Source: DAOTYH01 sp034435015 | GTDB taxonomy: Bacteria > Chloroflexota > Anaerolineae > Aggregatilineales > UBA3940 | Length of the DNA: 64,000 nucleotides | NCBI GenBank assembly: GCA_034435015.1 | Contig: DAOTYH010000065.1 | Span: 1 to 64,000 of the forward strand | Direction of reading: 5' to 3' | Shown: positions 33,661 through 42,254 of the stretch, in pieces | Numbering within the stretch: the first letter of the stretch is position 1 | How the letters are laid out: each line of letters begins with the position of its first letter | Notes under the pieces: model-generated | Seen by the model: the letters and a program-made list of their open reading frames with translations, nothing else | What the model was told of the DNA's origin: nothing | Database searches by the model: none | Made by a program: the position numbers and the translations under genes

Positions 33661-33706
33661 TACAGGTGACTAGATTAGCAGAAAATATAATACAAGTAAC
33701 TAGATT
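33661..33706 (-). promoter_or_regulatory. Duplicated 16-bp element, putative PadR autoregulatory operator
   Basis: TACAGGTGACTAGATT (33661-33676) and TACAAGTAACTAGATT (33691-33706) agree at 14 of 16 bases and start exactly 30 bases apart, about three helical turns, so they lie on one face. They sit just upstream of padR with an AT-rich core between them that contains -10-like sequence on the minus strand. Autorepression is inferred from PadR family habit. Confidence 0.55.
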
Positions 33707-33712
33707 TGTCAA

Positions 33713-34073
33713 GCCAAACAGGCCGGCAACACCTCCGTGAGGCCAAGCACACCTCCATCAGCGCTTTCCGCATGCTCAACCATTCTCTACCCGTTTACAA
33801 ACGTCCGGCAGGGTTGTCTTATTCCCTGTTTGCCTATAACATAGACGCAGATCATATATTTCAGTCTTCTGGGGGTAGGGAGCAAGCCACTCATCCAACC
33901 GATGAGGGGAGGTTCCTTGTTGCTTTTTTATAGCCAAACCGCCGGAGCACCCTGCACAAGGCAACCGCTCACTGGCATTTATATCACCCGTAGGGGGCAC
34001 AGCGGCGCGGGGCGAGCTGGCCGGCCCGGCCAGCCTCAATATGATTGATGCGCCTGTCATTGTGGAGGAGACT
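33713..34073. other. Intergenic leader before the surface protein gene
   Basis: No gene is seen in these 361 bases. A weak promoter may be TTGTCT (33814-33819) with TATAAC (33835-33840) at 15-base spacing, giving a long leader of over 200 bases. Within it, CTCATC/GATGAG (near 33890-33907) and GCTGGCCGG/CCGGCCAGC (34016-34024 and 34026-34034) form hairpins, the second 40 bases before the start codon. I could not match the leader to a known riboswitch. Confidence 0.4.
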
Positions 34074-37000
34074 ATGAAAAGCTGTCTTTTCACTCGTTCG
34101 CCGCTGGGGTTTGTGTTACGCCTGACCTTTATTTCTTTGTTCATCGTTGCACAGGCCCTCAGCTTGATGCCCGTCGAGATCGCGCGGGCCGTCGCGCCGG
34201 CCTCGCCCCCCGGCTGTACTGCCGCTACGACCACCTTCACCAACAACACGCCGGTAACGATTGGCCCCAACATCTCAACCGTCACGTCGAATATCACTGT
34301 CGCCGGCGCGGGGGCCTACCTGTGGGATGTTGACCTGACTACAAACATCGCCCACAGCCGTAATGGTGATCTGGACATCACCCTCCGTTCACCTGCCGGG
34401 ACGGTCATCACGCTCACTACCGACAACGCCGGCAACCTCGCCAGCGTCTTCAACGGCACCCTGTGGGATGACGACGCCAACCCCGGCGGGCAGGTGCCCT
34501 ACGCCGTCAATAACGGGCTGGCTACCGATCATCTCTACTTTAACGGCGTTCTCGCCTCCCCTCTCGTCCCTGAGGAGGCGCTGGGGGCTTTTGTGGGCGA
34601 GAACCCCAACGGCGTCTGGACGTTGAGCATCAGCGATGACGCTAACGGCCAAGGGGGCACCCTCAGCAGTTGGTCGCTCACGTTGACCACTTTCACCGTT
34701 ACCCCTGTGACCGCCACGACCACCTTTACCAATAACACGCCGGCAGCGATCTCCGCAATCGGCATACCAACTGTCACATCCAATATTGCGGTGGCGGGGA
34801 CCACTAACCTGATCAGCGATGTGAACGTCACCACCGCCATCACCCACACGGCCAACGACAATCTCGACATCACCCTCCGCTCGCCTGCCGGGACGGTCGT
34901 CACGCTCACCACCGACAACGGCGGCGTCCTCGACAACGTCTTCAACGGCACCCTGTGGGATGACGACGCCAACCCAGGCGGGCAGGTGCCCTACGCCGCC
35001 AACAACGGGCTGGTCACCGACCATACCTACGTCAACAACACCCTTGCCTCCCCTCTCGTCCCTGAGGAGGCGCTGGGGGCTTTCATGGGCGAGAGCGCCA
35101 ATGGCACATGGACGCTGACCATCAGTGATGACACTGCCGGAGACGGCGGCACTCTCAACAGTTGGTCGGTGCAGATCACCACCGCCTCCTGCCCCACCGC
35201 TGATCTGAGCATCACCAAGACGGACGGACAGGCCAGCGCAGTGCCCGGTCAGCCGATCACCTATACCATCACCGCCGGCAACGCCGGGCCGAGCGCCGTC
35301 ACGGGCGCCACAGTGGCTGATACCTTCCCCGCCGCGCTGACCGGCGTCACATGGACCTGCACCGGCGCGGGCGGCGGCTCCTGCCCTGCCTCCGGCTCAG
35401 GCAACCTCAACGCCTCTGTCAACCTGCCCGCCGGCGGCTCAGTCACCTTCACCGTCAACGCCGCCATTGACCCTGCCGCCACCGGCACGCTCTCCAACAC
35501 CGCCGCTATCACCGCCCCTGCCGGCGTCACCGACCCCGCCCCCGCCAACAACTCCGCTACCGACAACACGGACCTGACGCCGCAGGCTGATCTGAGCATC
35601 ACCAAGAGCGATGATGCTGATCCGGTTGTGGCCGGTACATTGCTGACCTATACCGTTGTGGTTGTCAACGGGGGGCCTTCAGTCGCAAACGATGTTCAGG
35701 TGACAGATACTCTGCCCGCCGGTGTCAGCTTTGTAAGCAGTACCGCCCCGGGCGGCTGTACGGGCGCGGGTGTCCTCCTGTGTGATGTCGGCACTGTTCA
35801 GCCCGGCCTGCCTAACAGCGTCAGCTTCACCATCACCGTTCTGGTCGGGCAGGGCGCCCCGCCGGCAGGGACAACCCTGACCAACAGCGCCGCCGTGACC
35901 GCGACGACTCCCGATCCTGATCCGGCTTACAACACCGCTGTCGAGACCACGCAGGTTGTCTCTGAGTCTTCACTGGTCACCCTGAAAGTTGACTCAGACG
36001 ACCCGGTGCTGGCGGGAACATCGCTGGCCTACACCATCACTGTTCAGAACAACGGCCCCAGCGATGCCCATAATATCGTGGTAACCGATGTCCTGCCTGC
36101 CGGCGTCACCTACGCCAGTGATTCGTTCGGGTGCAATACCGCCGCCCTGCCGACCCTGACCTGCAATGTGGGGACTCTGCCGGCCTCCGGCATCCAGACT
36201 ATCACCCTGAACGTGCTGGTTGATCCCTCCACGCTGGGGACGATCACCAATACCGTCACCGTCACGGGCGACCCCTCCTTGATCGGTACGCTCGTCAGCA
36301 GTCAGGATACGCTGGTGCTGGCCAGCGCTGATCTGGCTGTCAGCAAGCAGATACTCAGCGGCAGTCCCTTCCTGCCCGGCTCAACGGTCACCTACCGGGT
36401 CACCGTGACCAACAACGGCCCGTCAGATGCCGGCGGCTTCACCCTGTCTGATGTACTGCCTGCCGGCCTGACCTATGTCTCTCACACCGCTTCGGCTGGC
36501 AGTTACAGCAATGCTACCGGCGACTGGGTTGTAGGGGCGCTTGCCAGCGGCGGCAGTGTCACGCTCGATCTGACTGCGGCGATCAACAGCGGCACAGAAA
36601 ACACCACCCTCACCAATACTGCCGCCATCACCAGCACCAGCACACCCGACCCGGACACCGCCAACAACACCGCTTCGGCCAATTTCACCGCAGGCCAGAG
36701 GCAACAACCGGGTCAGAGCACCGGCACAGGGGCGGGCGGGCCGTCGGTGTTTGACCCCGCCGTTACCAAGCGCGGCACGCCGACCGCTGTGGCCATCGGC
36801 GAGACGGTCGTCTGGACAATCGAGGTATCCAACCCCTCCGGCAGTCCGATCAACTTTGTGCTGGTCAACGACCCCATTCCAGCCCAGTTCGACATTGTCG
36901 GGGTAACGACCACACAGGGTACGCCCAGCGTGAACGGGCAGGTCGTGACGGTGGACATCGGCACACTGGCGCCGGGCCAGATCGTGACGATCCAGATCGA

Positions 37001-37223
37001 GACAGTCGGCAACCAGAACGCCCTGCCGGGGCAGGTCTGCAACACGGCCCGCGCCGGGGCGGCTTCGTCATCTCCTGCCTGCATCACGCTGTTCCCCAGC
37101 GCCCTCCCGCCGACAGGCGGCAGGCCGGTTCGCACGCTTACGCCGCTGATAGCGCTGGCGGCCATACTGGGGTTAAGCGGCTTGGCCGGCGGAGCCTGCC
37201 TGCTTAAGAGGCGCATGGACTGA
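34074..37223 (+). CDS. Sortase-type anchored surface protein with two P-domains and five DUF11-like repeats
   Basis: A secreted protein of 1049 residues. After a signal peptide (about 1-40) come two proprotein-convertase P-domain-like modules (about 55-210 and 220-375), each with D-L-D-I-T-L-R-S-P-A-G-T, W-D-D-D-A-N-P-G-G-Q and S-W-S-(L/V). They are about 90 percent alike at DNA level with an offset of 492 bases. Four clear DUF11 repeats (starting A-D-L-S-I-T-K or equivalent) and a fifth related one follow, about 125 residues each. The end is L-P-P-T-G-G, a hydrophobic helix, and K-R-R-M-D, a class of LPxTG wall-sorting signal. The start ATG 34074 has GGAGGAG five bases upstream. It is probably an adhesin or wall scaffold; no sortase is in the window. 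Confidence 0.88.
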   Translation: MKSCLFTRSPLGFVLRLTFISLFIVAQALSLMPVEIARAVAPASPPGCTAATTTFTNNTPVTIGPNISTVTSNITVAGAGAYLWDVDLTTNIAHSRNGDLDITLRSPAGTVITLTTDNAGNLASVFNGTLWDDDANPGGQVPYAVNNGLATDHLYFNGVLASPLVPEEALGAFVGENPNGVWTLSISDDANGQGGTLSSWSLTLTTFTVTPVTATTTFTNNTPAAISAIGIPTVTSNIAVAGTTNLISDVNVTTAITHTANDNLDITLRSPAGTVVTLTTDNGGVLDNVFNGTLWDDDANPGGQVPYAANNGLVTDHTYVNNTLASPLVPEEALGAFMGESANGTWTLTISDDTAGDGGTLNSWSVQITTASCPTADLSITKTDGQASAVPGQPITYTITAGNAGPSAVTGATVADTFPAALTGVTWTCTGAGGGSCPASGSGNLNASVNLPAGGSVTFTVNAAIDPAATGTLSNTAAITAPAGVTDPAPANNSATDNTDLTPQADLSITKSDDADPVVAGTLLTYTVVVVNGGPSVANDVQVTDTLPAGVSFVSSTAPGGCTGAGVLLCDVGTVQPGLPNSVSFTITVLVGQGAPPAGTTLTNSAAVTATTPDPDPAYNTAVETTQVVSESSLVTLKVDSDDPVLAGTSLAYTITVQNNGPSDAHNIVVTDVLPAGVTYASDSFGCNTAALPTLTCNVGTLPASGIQTITLNVLVDPSTLGTITNTVTVTGDPSLIGTLVSSQDTLVLASADLAVSKQILSGSPFLPGSTVTYRVTVTNNGPSDAGGFTLSDVLPAGLTYVSHTASAGSYSNATGDWVVGALASGGSVTLDLTAAINSGTENTTLTNTAAITSTSTPDPDTANNTASANFTAGQRQQPGQSTGTGAGGPSVFDPAVTKRGTPTAVAIGETVVWTIEVSNPSGSPINFVLVNDPIPAQFDIVGVTTTQGTPSVNGQVVTVDIGTLAPGQIVTIQIETVGNQNALPGQVCNTARAGAASSSPACITLFPSALPPTGGRPVRTLTPLIALAAILGLSGLAGGACLLKRRMD

Positions 37224-37258
37224 GTCTTATCTCCAACTGCTTCGGTCATCAGAACACA

Positions 37259-37287
37259 GCGGGCGGCCCAACCGGTCGCCCGCTTTT
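37259..37287 (+). terminator. Hairpin terminator after the surface protein gene
   Basis: GCGGGCGGCC (37259-37268) pairs with GGTCGCCCGC (37274-37283; one G-U) over a five-base loop, followed by TTTT. It separates convergent genes. Confidence 0.75.
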
Positions 37288-37317
37288 CATCTCCTGCGCG
37301 CCTGCACAGCCTGCCGG

Positions 37318-38100
37318 CTACTCATCCAGCGTCCAGCGGCGCAGGCCGGTCAACTGGAGGAAGAGATAGTACAGGAAAAGCGGGTTGCCGATCAGGTAGC
37401 GCCGCCACAAGCGGCGCGGCTCGGTCAGCAGGCGGAACAGCCACTCCAGCGCAATGCGCTGCATCCAGCGGGGCGCCTGCGGCACACGCCCCGTCAGGAA
37501 GTCGAAGGCCGCCCCTACCCCGGCCAGCACCGGCGCGGTCAGACGATCACGGTGACGGGCCATCCACAGTTCCTGCTTAGGACTGCCCAGCCCGACCCAG
37601 ATGATGTCAGGGCCGGCTTCGTTGATAGCCTGAATGACCGCCTCATCCTCCTCCGCAGACGATTCACGGAAGGGCGGCGAGTAAGTACCGGCGATCTTCA
37701 GCGCCGGGAAGCGCCATGCCATCACACGGGCCAGATCATCTGCCACGCCCGGCGCTCCCCCATAGAAGAAGCACGAATAGCCGCGCTCGGCGGCCATCCC
37801 GCTCACGGCTGTCACTAACTCAGGGCCGTACACCCGCCGGACGTGGGTGCAGCCCATCCGGCGGCTGAGGAATACCAGCGGCATTCCGTCAGGTGTGACC
37901 AGCCCGGCCCGGTTGACCGCCGTCCGGAGCGCCGGGTTACGCTGACTCAAGACAATCGTATAGACCGGACAGACAACCACATAGGTTGGGTCGCGCCGCG
38001 CAATGTGATCGGCGATCCGCTCAAGCGCCTGAGCCATATTGACGGCGCTCACGCCGATCCCAAGTATATTGACACGGGGGAGATAAGGGTAACTTCCCAT
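37318..38100 (-). CDS. WecB/TagA/CpsF family glycosyltransferase
   Basis: A GT26 enzyme of about 260 residues that transfers ManNAc(A) or a similar sugar from a UDP donor to an undecaprenyl-linked acceptor in teichoic acid, enterobacterial common antigen or exopolysaccharide synthesis. It shows V-N-I-L-G-I-G-V-S, the T-P-D-G-M-P-L-V segment with the catalytic Asp, R-V-Y-G-P-E-L, F-F-Y-G-G-A-P-G-V, and W-V-G-L-G-S-P-K-Q-E-L-W-M, a hallmark of the family. A C-terminal amphipathic part rich in Arg and Leu probably attaches it to the membrane. ATG 38100 is preferred to GTG 38106; neither has a clear ribosome site. Confidence 0.93.
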   Translation of the reverse strand: MGSYPYLPRVNILGIGVSAVNMAQALERIADHIARRDPTYVVVCPVYTIVLSQRNPALRTAVNRAGLVTPDGMPLVFLSRRMGCTHVRRVYGPELVTAVSGMAAERGYSCFFYGGAPGVADDLARVMAWRFPALKIAGTYSPPFRESSAEEDEAVIQAINEAGPDIIWVGLGSPKQELWMARHRDRLTAPVLAGVGAAFDFLTGRVPQAPRWMQRIALEWLFRLLTEPRRLWRRYLIGNPLFLYYLFLQLTGLRRWTLDE

Positions 38101-38231
38101 TGACACTATTCTACTTATGCCCTACAATGGCGGGCAATTGAGGGGCAGGCTTGGATAGGATGCCCCTTTTCTTCCCTCACTACATCCATGATGCATTTAA
38201 AACCCTGAAGTATGTTGGAGGAGATCGAACC

Positions 38232-38816
38232 ATGAGACAAGCAATTGTCGTAGCGAAGGGGCTGGCGCTGGCAGGCGCGTTGATGGTGTTGATCGTGGGG
38301 TGCACCAGTGCGCCTGCCACCTGCCCGCCTGTCCCGACGGCGGCTCCCTGCCCCACCTGTCAACCCTGCCCCACCTGCGCCCCAACCTGTGTCCCGACGC
38401 CAACCGAGACTCCCACTCCAACCGAGACACCTACCCCCACGGTAGAGGTAACGGCCACGCCCATGGCGGCGGATACAGCCACCTTTAACATTTACTTCAC
38501 CAAGATCGAGCTGGGGGTGATGTCAGCAACGACTATCTCTACCACGCCGGTCTTCGTGCCGACCACTGCTTTCAGGACGAGCGATACTATCTGTGTCCGG
38601 TATGCCGTCACCAAGGGGACTTCAGTGGCAGTCGGCATCTACAACCCTGCCGCGCGGGAATACGTCGAGCCGCGCACGGACCTCACCCCTGCCTTGCCGG
38701 TCGGCAACGAGAATATCCGTTGCGGCGACCTGCCCACGCCGGCGGCGGGCGCCTACGAATATCATGTCTGGGTGGGTGATGTGCTGATCGCTGTACTGCC
38801 CTTCACGGTACGCTGA
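38232..38816 (+). CDS. Lipoprotein with Cys-Pro-Thr-rich linker
   Basis: A lipoprotein of 194 residues with lipobox L-I-V-G-C (Cys about 24). The mature N-terminus holds repeated C-P-x-C units (C-P-T-C-Q-P-C-P-T-C), seven or so cysteines in 30 residues, then a T-P-T-E-T-P linker. A folded domain of about 110 residues (from about residue 85) begins T-F-N-I-Y-F-T-K-I-E and ends Y-E-Y-H-V-W-V-G-D-V-L-I-A-V-L-P-F, suggesting an immunoglobulin-like beta sandwich. The family is not recognised. ATG 38232 has GGAGGA eight bases upstream; the open frame extends 27 codons before. Confidence 0.72.
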   Translation: MRQAIVVAKGLALAGALMVLIVGCTSAPATCPPVPTAAPCPTCQPCPTCAPTCVPTPTETPTPTETPTPTVEVTATPMAADTATFNIYFTKIELGVMSATTISTTPVFVPTTAFRTSDTICVRYAVTKGTSVAVGIYNPAAREYVEPRTDLTPALPVGNENIRCGDLPTPAAGAYEYHVWVGDVLIAVLPFTVR

Positions 38817-38852
38817 CCAGTTTACCTGCTAGAGAACGGAGGGGGCGGCCAG

Positions 38853-40469
38853 TTGACCGCCCCTGACTTATTTGAGGCCGCCTTGATCACCAGATCGAAA
38901 TCCTCCCTGCCAGTGCGTTTTGTCCCTCTGCTGGCGGGGCTGATCGCGTTGACAGCCTATCTGCTGACCCTGCCCCCCGGCCTGACATGGGACCTCGGCG
39001 GGGCAGACGGCGGCGAGCTGGCGACTGCCGTCTATACCCTGGGGCTGGTCCACTCGCCGGGGTATCCTTCCTACTTACTGCTGGCACAGATCGCCCGTCT
39101 TCTGCCGTTCGCCTCGTTTGCCCAACGGCTCAACGCCTTCTCAGCGCTGTGCGCGGCGGCGGCGGTGCTCACGCTGTCAGCAGTGCTGGCCGGTCATCTG
39201 CGTACCGAGCCGGCTGAGACAGCAGGCCGGCCCGGCGGCGGGGCGTATCTGGCCGGCGGCCTAGCCGGACTGCTGTTCGGCCTGTGCGAGGTAGTCTGGA
39301 CACAAGCGATCATTGTGGAGGTGTATGCACTTGCGGCGCTGTTCTGTGCCGGCCTGATAGGGCTGGCCCTGTGGACCGAGCGGGCGCCCGCCGCCGGCCC
39401 CTATACGCGGCGCCTGGTGCTCTTTGGGTTGATCGCCGGAATCGGCATGGGCAGTCACTATATGATGGTCTTTGCAGGGATGTTTGCGGCGCTCTACCTG
39501 CTCCTGTCAGGGCCGCGCAGGCTGTTACGGGCCTCCAGCCTGCTGGCGATCCCAGCCTTTGCGGCCGGGCTGAGCGTGTTTGCCTATCTGCCCCTGCGGG
39601 CTGGTGCAGTCCCTCTGAGCAACTGGGGCAACCCCGACACATTGAGCCGCTTCTGGGGCGAGATCAGCGTGGCTGTCTATCGCGGGCGTGTGGACATCAC
39701 GCTGATCCCTGAGCGCATCCTGCCGCTGGTGCGCTGTGTGGTGGATCAGCTCTCTGTGCCGGGGACGGCACTGGCCCTGCTTGGCCTGATCGGCTGGCGG
39801 CGGGAGCACAAGCCCCTGCTGACAGCGGCACTGGTCACGGCGGCACTGAACCTTGCCTTCACGGCCAGCTATTATTCGGTAGATACCCTGCCCTATATTT
39901 ACCCGACATTGATCCTGCTGGCGCTGGCGGCAGGCTCAGCGGTCTATAGACTGGTGTGTGTATGGTTACCAGCAGAGGTTCACAGCGGCCCCGCCTTACG
40001 CGGGCTGGCCTATGCGGCTTTGACGGCGGCGGTGTGCGCCCCCCTGCTGGTACGCGGCGTCCCTATTGTGTCGCAGGCCACCATTGAGGCCGATACAACC
40101 AGCCGCCGCATGATCGAACTCCTGCCGGCTGGCAGTCTGATCATCAGCAACGAGGATCGCCTCACCTTTGCACTCCGCTACGCCGCCGCCGTGAGTGTCC
40201 CCCGCCCCGATGTCGTGCCCATTGACGCCCGCCTGCTGAAGTTTGAGTGGTTTCGGCAGGACATCGTGCGGGGATGGCCGCATCTGGGCCTCAGCACGGA
40301 TGAAGCCGCGCCGGATGATTTCGATGCAGCCCGTCTGCTGGCGCTCATCCCGCCGGATGTACCAGTGTTTTTCACCTATCCCGCTGAGATCGCACCCGGC
40401 TACCGTCTGGACGCCATCGAGGGCGGACTGTTGTACCGGGTAGCCGAAAGGCCGGATAGCGGCTCATAG
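38853..40469 (+). CDS. DUF2723 family polytopic membrane protein, glycosyltransferase-like
   Basis: A membrane protein of up to 538 residues. The first helix and loop have T-W-D-L-G-G-A-D-G-G-E-L-A-T-A and L-G-L-V-H-S-P-G-Y-P-S-Y, which are the DUF2723 signature and resemble the catalytic first loop of lipid-phospho-sugar-dependent glycosyltransferases (GT-C fold, protein O-mannosyltransferase-like). About eleven helices are followed by a soluble C-terminal part of about 130 residues. It may transfer sugars to secreted proteins or lipids. The start is uncertain: TTG 38853 has GGAGGGGG upstream, but that run also forms a hairpin with CCGCCCC just after it; TTG 38883 behind GAGG is an alternative. 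Confidence 0.82.
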   Translation: MTAPDLFEAALITRSKSSLPVRFVPLLAGLIALTAYLLTLPPGLTWDLGGADGGELATAVYTLGLVHSPGYPSYLLLAQIARLLPFASFAQRLNAFSALCAAAAVLTLSAVLAGHLRTEPAETAGRPGGGAYLAGGLAGLLFGLCEVVWTQAIIVEVYALAALFCAGLIGLALWTERAPAAGPYTRRLVLFGLIAGIGMGSHYMMVFAGMFAALYLLLSGPRRLLRASSLLAIPAFAAGLSVFAYLPLRAGAVPLSNWGNPDTLSRFWGEISVAVYRGRVDITLIPERILPLVRCVVDQLSVPGTALALLGLIGWRREHKPLLTAALVTAALNLAFTASYYSVDTLPYIYPTLILLALAAGSAVYRLVCVWLPAEVHSGPALRGLAYAALTAAVCAPLLVRGVPIVSQATIEADTTSRRMIELLPAGSLIISNEDRLTFALRYAAAVSVPRPDVVPIDARLLKFEWFRQDIVRGWPHLGLSTDEAAPDDFDAARLLALIPPDVPVFFTYPAEIAPGYRLDAIEGGLLYRVAERPDSGS

Positions 40470-40595
40470 GGTCGAGGACCTCCCTCTTGTCCCGGCCCCC
40501 CTATTCTTGTCTTGTGCACTCAAGACCCTCTTTAACTATAATCTTCAGCAGAGTAACGTCCGAGTGGCCGCCCTGCCCGCGAAAGAGACTTTCAC

Positions 40596-42221
40596 ATGCC
40601 TCTTAACGACCAGTATAAACACCGTGACACCTCCTCCTCTCCTGACCTGAGCGCCAGAGTGCAGGAGCTGGAACAGGCTAACGCCAGCCTGCGCCGTGAG
40701 CTTGACGCACTGCGGGTCAGCGAAGCCCTGTACCGTTCTCTGCATGTCTCAATGAGCGAGGGCGTCATCCTGCATGAAATCGTCACCGACCCCGCCGGCA
40801 AACCGATTGACTACACCTTCCTTCACGTGAACCCCTCCGCAGAGAGAATCCTCTCCATACCTGCTGAGCGGTTCATCGGGCGCAGAGCGACTGAAGTCTA
40901 CGGCGTAGAACAGGCCCCCTACCTTGACATTTACGCCCGTGTGGCCGCCACAGGCGAACCAGCCTCATTTGAGACCTACTTTGCCCCGATGAAAAAGCAC
41001 TTCCATGTGTCGGCCTTCTCACCCCGGCAGGGGCGGTTTGCCACCGTATTCATGGACATTACCGAGTGGGTACAGACCCGCCAGTCTCTTCAGGAGAAAA
41101 CAGAGGAACTGGACCGCTTCTTCGACATGACCCTCGATCTGCTGTGCATCACCGATACCAGCGGCCTCTTCCGTCGGGTCAGCAGACAGTGGGAAGAACT
41201 GCTCGGCTGTCGCCGCGAAGAGCTGGAGGGCCGCCGCTTCCTTGATTTCGTCCACCCGGACGATCGCCAAAACACGCTGGCGGCACTGGCCGAGCTGGCC
41301 GTCCAGCGCAAGGTGCTGAACTTTGTAAACCGCTACCGCCGTCAGGACGGGTCGTACCGCTGGCTCGAGTGGCGTTGTTACCTGGCAGAGGGTTTGATCT
41401 ACTCGGCGGCCCGCGACATCACCGATTGGAAGGAAGCGGAAGAGACGCTGGCCCGCTACCGCCTCCATCTAGAGGAGATGGTTGAGGAGCGCACCATCGC
41501 GCTGGGGGATGCCTACGAGCGCCTGCAGGCTCTCAGCCGGCTGAAAGATGAGTTCATTGCCAACGTCTCCCATGAAATACGCACACCCATCGCTAACCTC
41601 AAGCTGTATCATCATCTCCTGTCTCTCCGGCCAGAAAGGCATGCTGAATATCTGGCTACCCTGCAACGGGAGACAGATCGGTTAAAGAGTATTGTCGAGG
41701 ACCTGCTGTTGGTGTCACGGCTGGATTGGAATCCAGAGGCGCTGGAGATGAATCCGCTCGACCTCAACGAGATCGTCCGCACCCATGTAGCCGACCGCAT
41801 CTCGCTCTCATCTGAGCTGGGCCTGTCACTGGAAGCCGAGCTGGCCGATCATCTGCCCCCCGTACAGGCCGACCGCAAGCTCATTGAACGGGTGCTGAGC
41901 GTGCTGTTGACCAACTCACTCAGCTACACCCCCTCCGGCGGTAAGGTGACCGTGAGAACCCTGCATGAACAACGCGAAGGGACAGGCTGGGTCGGCTTCA
42001 GCGTCAGCGACACCGGCCCAGGCATCCCGCCGGAAGAAAGGCCGCACCTGTTTGAGCGGTTCTATCGGGGCAGTGTGGGGCGCAAATCCGGCGTGCCGGG
42101 CACCGGATTGGGGCTGTCCATCGCCCACGAGATTGTCACCCGTCATCATGGCCGGATCGAGGTGGCCAGCGAAGGGATAGCCGGTCAAGGCGCCGTCTTT
42201 ACCGTCTGGCTGCCCCTATAG
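40596..42221 (+). CDS. Cytoplasmic PAS-PAS sensor histidine kinase
   Basis: A kinase of 541 residues without membrane segments. An N-terminal coiled coil (about 15-45) leads to PAS 1 (about 48-165), PAS 2 with C-R-R-E-E-L-E-G-R-R-F and a W-x-x-A-E PAC end (about 175-300), a coiled coil, HisKA with V-S-H-E-I-R-T-P (His about 328), and the ATPase domain with N-box, D-T-G-P-G-I-P and G-T-G-L-G-L-S. PAS domains could bind haem, flavin or other ligands; the sequence does not tell which. No response regulator is adjacent. A -10-like TATAAT is at 40537-40542. A glycosyltransferase follows 33 bases downstream and may be co-transcribed. Confidence 0.9.
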   Translation: MPLNDQYKHRDTSSSPDLSARVQELEQANASLRRELDALRVSEALYRSLHVSMSEGVILHEIVTDPAGKPIDYTFLHVNPSAERILSIPAERFIGRRATEVYGVEQAPYLDIYARVAATGEPASFETYFAPMKKHFHVSAFSPRQGRFATVFMDITEWVQTRQSLQEKTEELDRFFDMTLDLLCITDTSGLFRRVSRQWEELLGCRREELEGRRFLDFVHPDDRQNTLAALAELAVQRKVLNFVNRYRRQDGSYRWLEWRCYLAEGLIYSAARDITDWKEAEETLARYRLHLEEMVEERTIALGDAYERLQALSRLKDEFIANVSHEIRTPIANLKLYHHLLSLRPERHAEYLATLQRETDRLKSIVEDLLLVSRLDWNPEALEMNPLDLNEIVRTHVADRISLSSELGLSLEAELADHLPPVQADRKLIERVLSVLLTNSLSYTPSGGKVTVRTLHEQREGTGWVGFSVSDTGPGIPPEERPHLFERFYRGSVGRKSGVPGTGLGLSIAHEIVTRHHGRIEVASEGIAGQGAVFTVWLPL

Positions 42222-42254
42222 GGAACAGGCCCTCCTCTGACAGGCTGTCCCGTC

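Noticed and set aside
33840..34073. Possible c-di-GMP (GEMM) riboswitch before the surface protein gene, suggested by GCCAAACC and GGCAACC
   Set aside because: The remaining conserved core and pairing of GEMM-I could not be found in order, so it is only described as a leader with hairpins.
38842..38868. GGGGCGG...CCGCCCC hairpin as terminator of the Cys-rich lipoprotein
   Set aside because: No T run follows, and the same bases give the best ribosome site for the DUF2723 gene; both readings are possible, so no terminator is listed.
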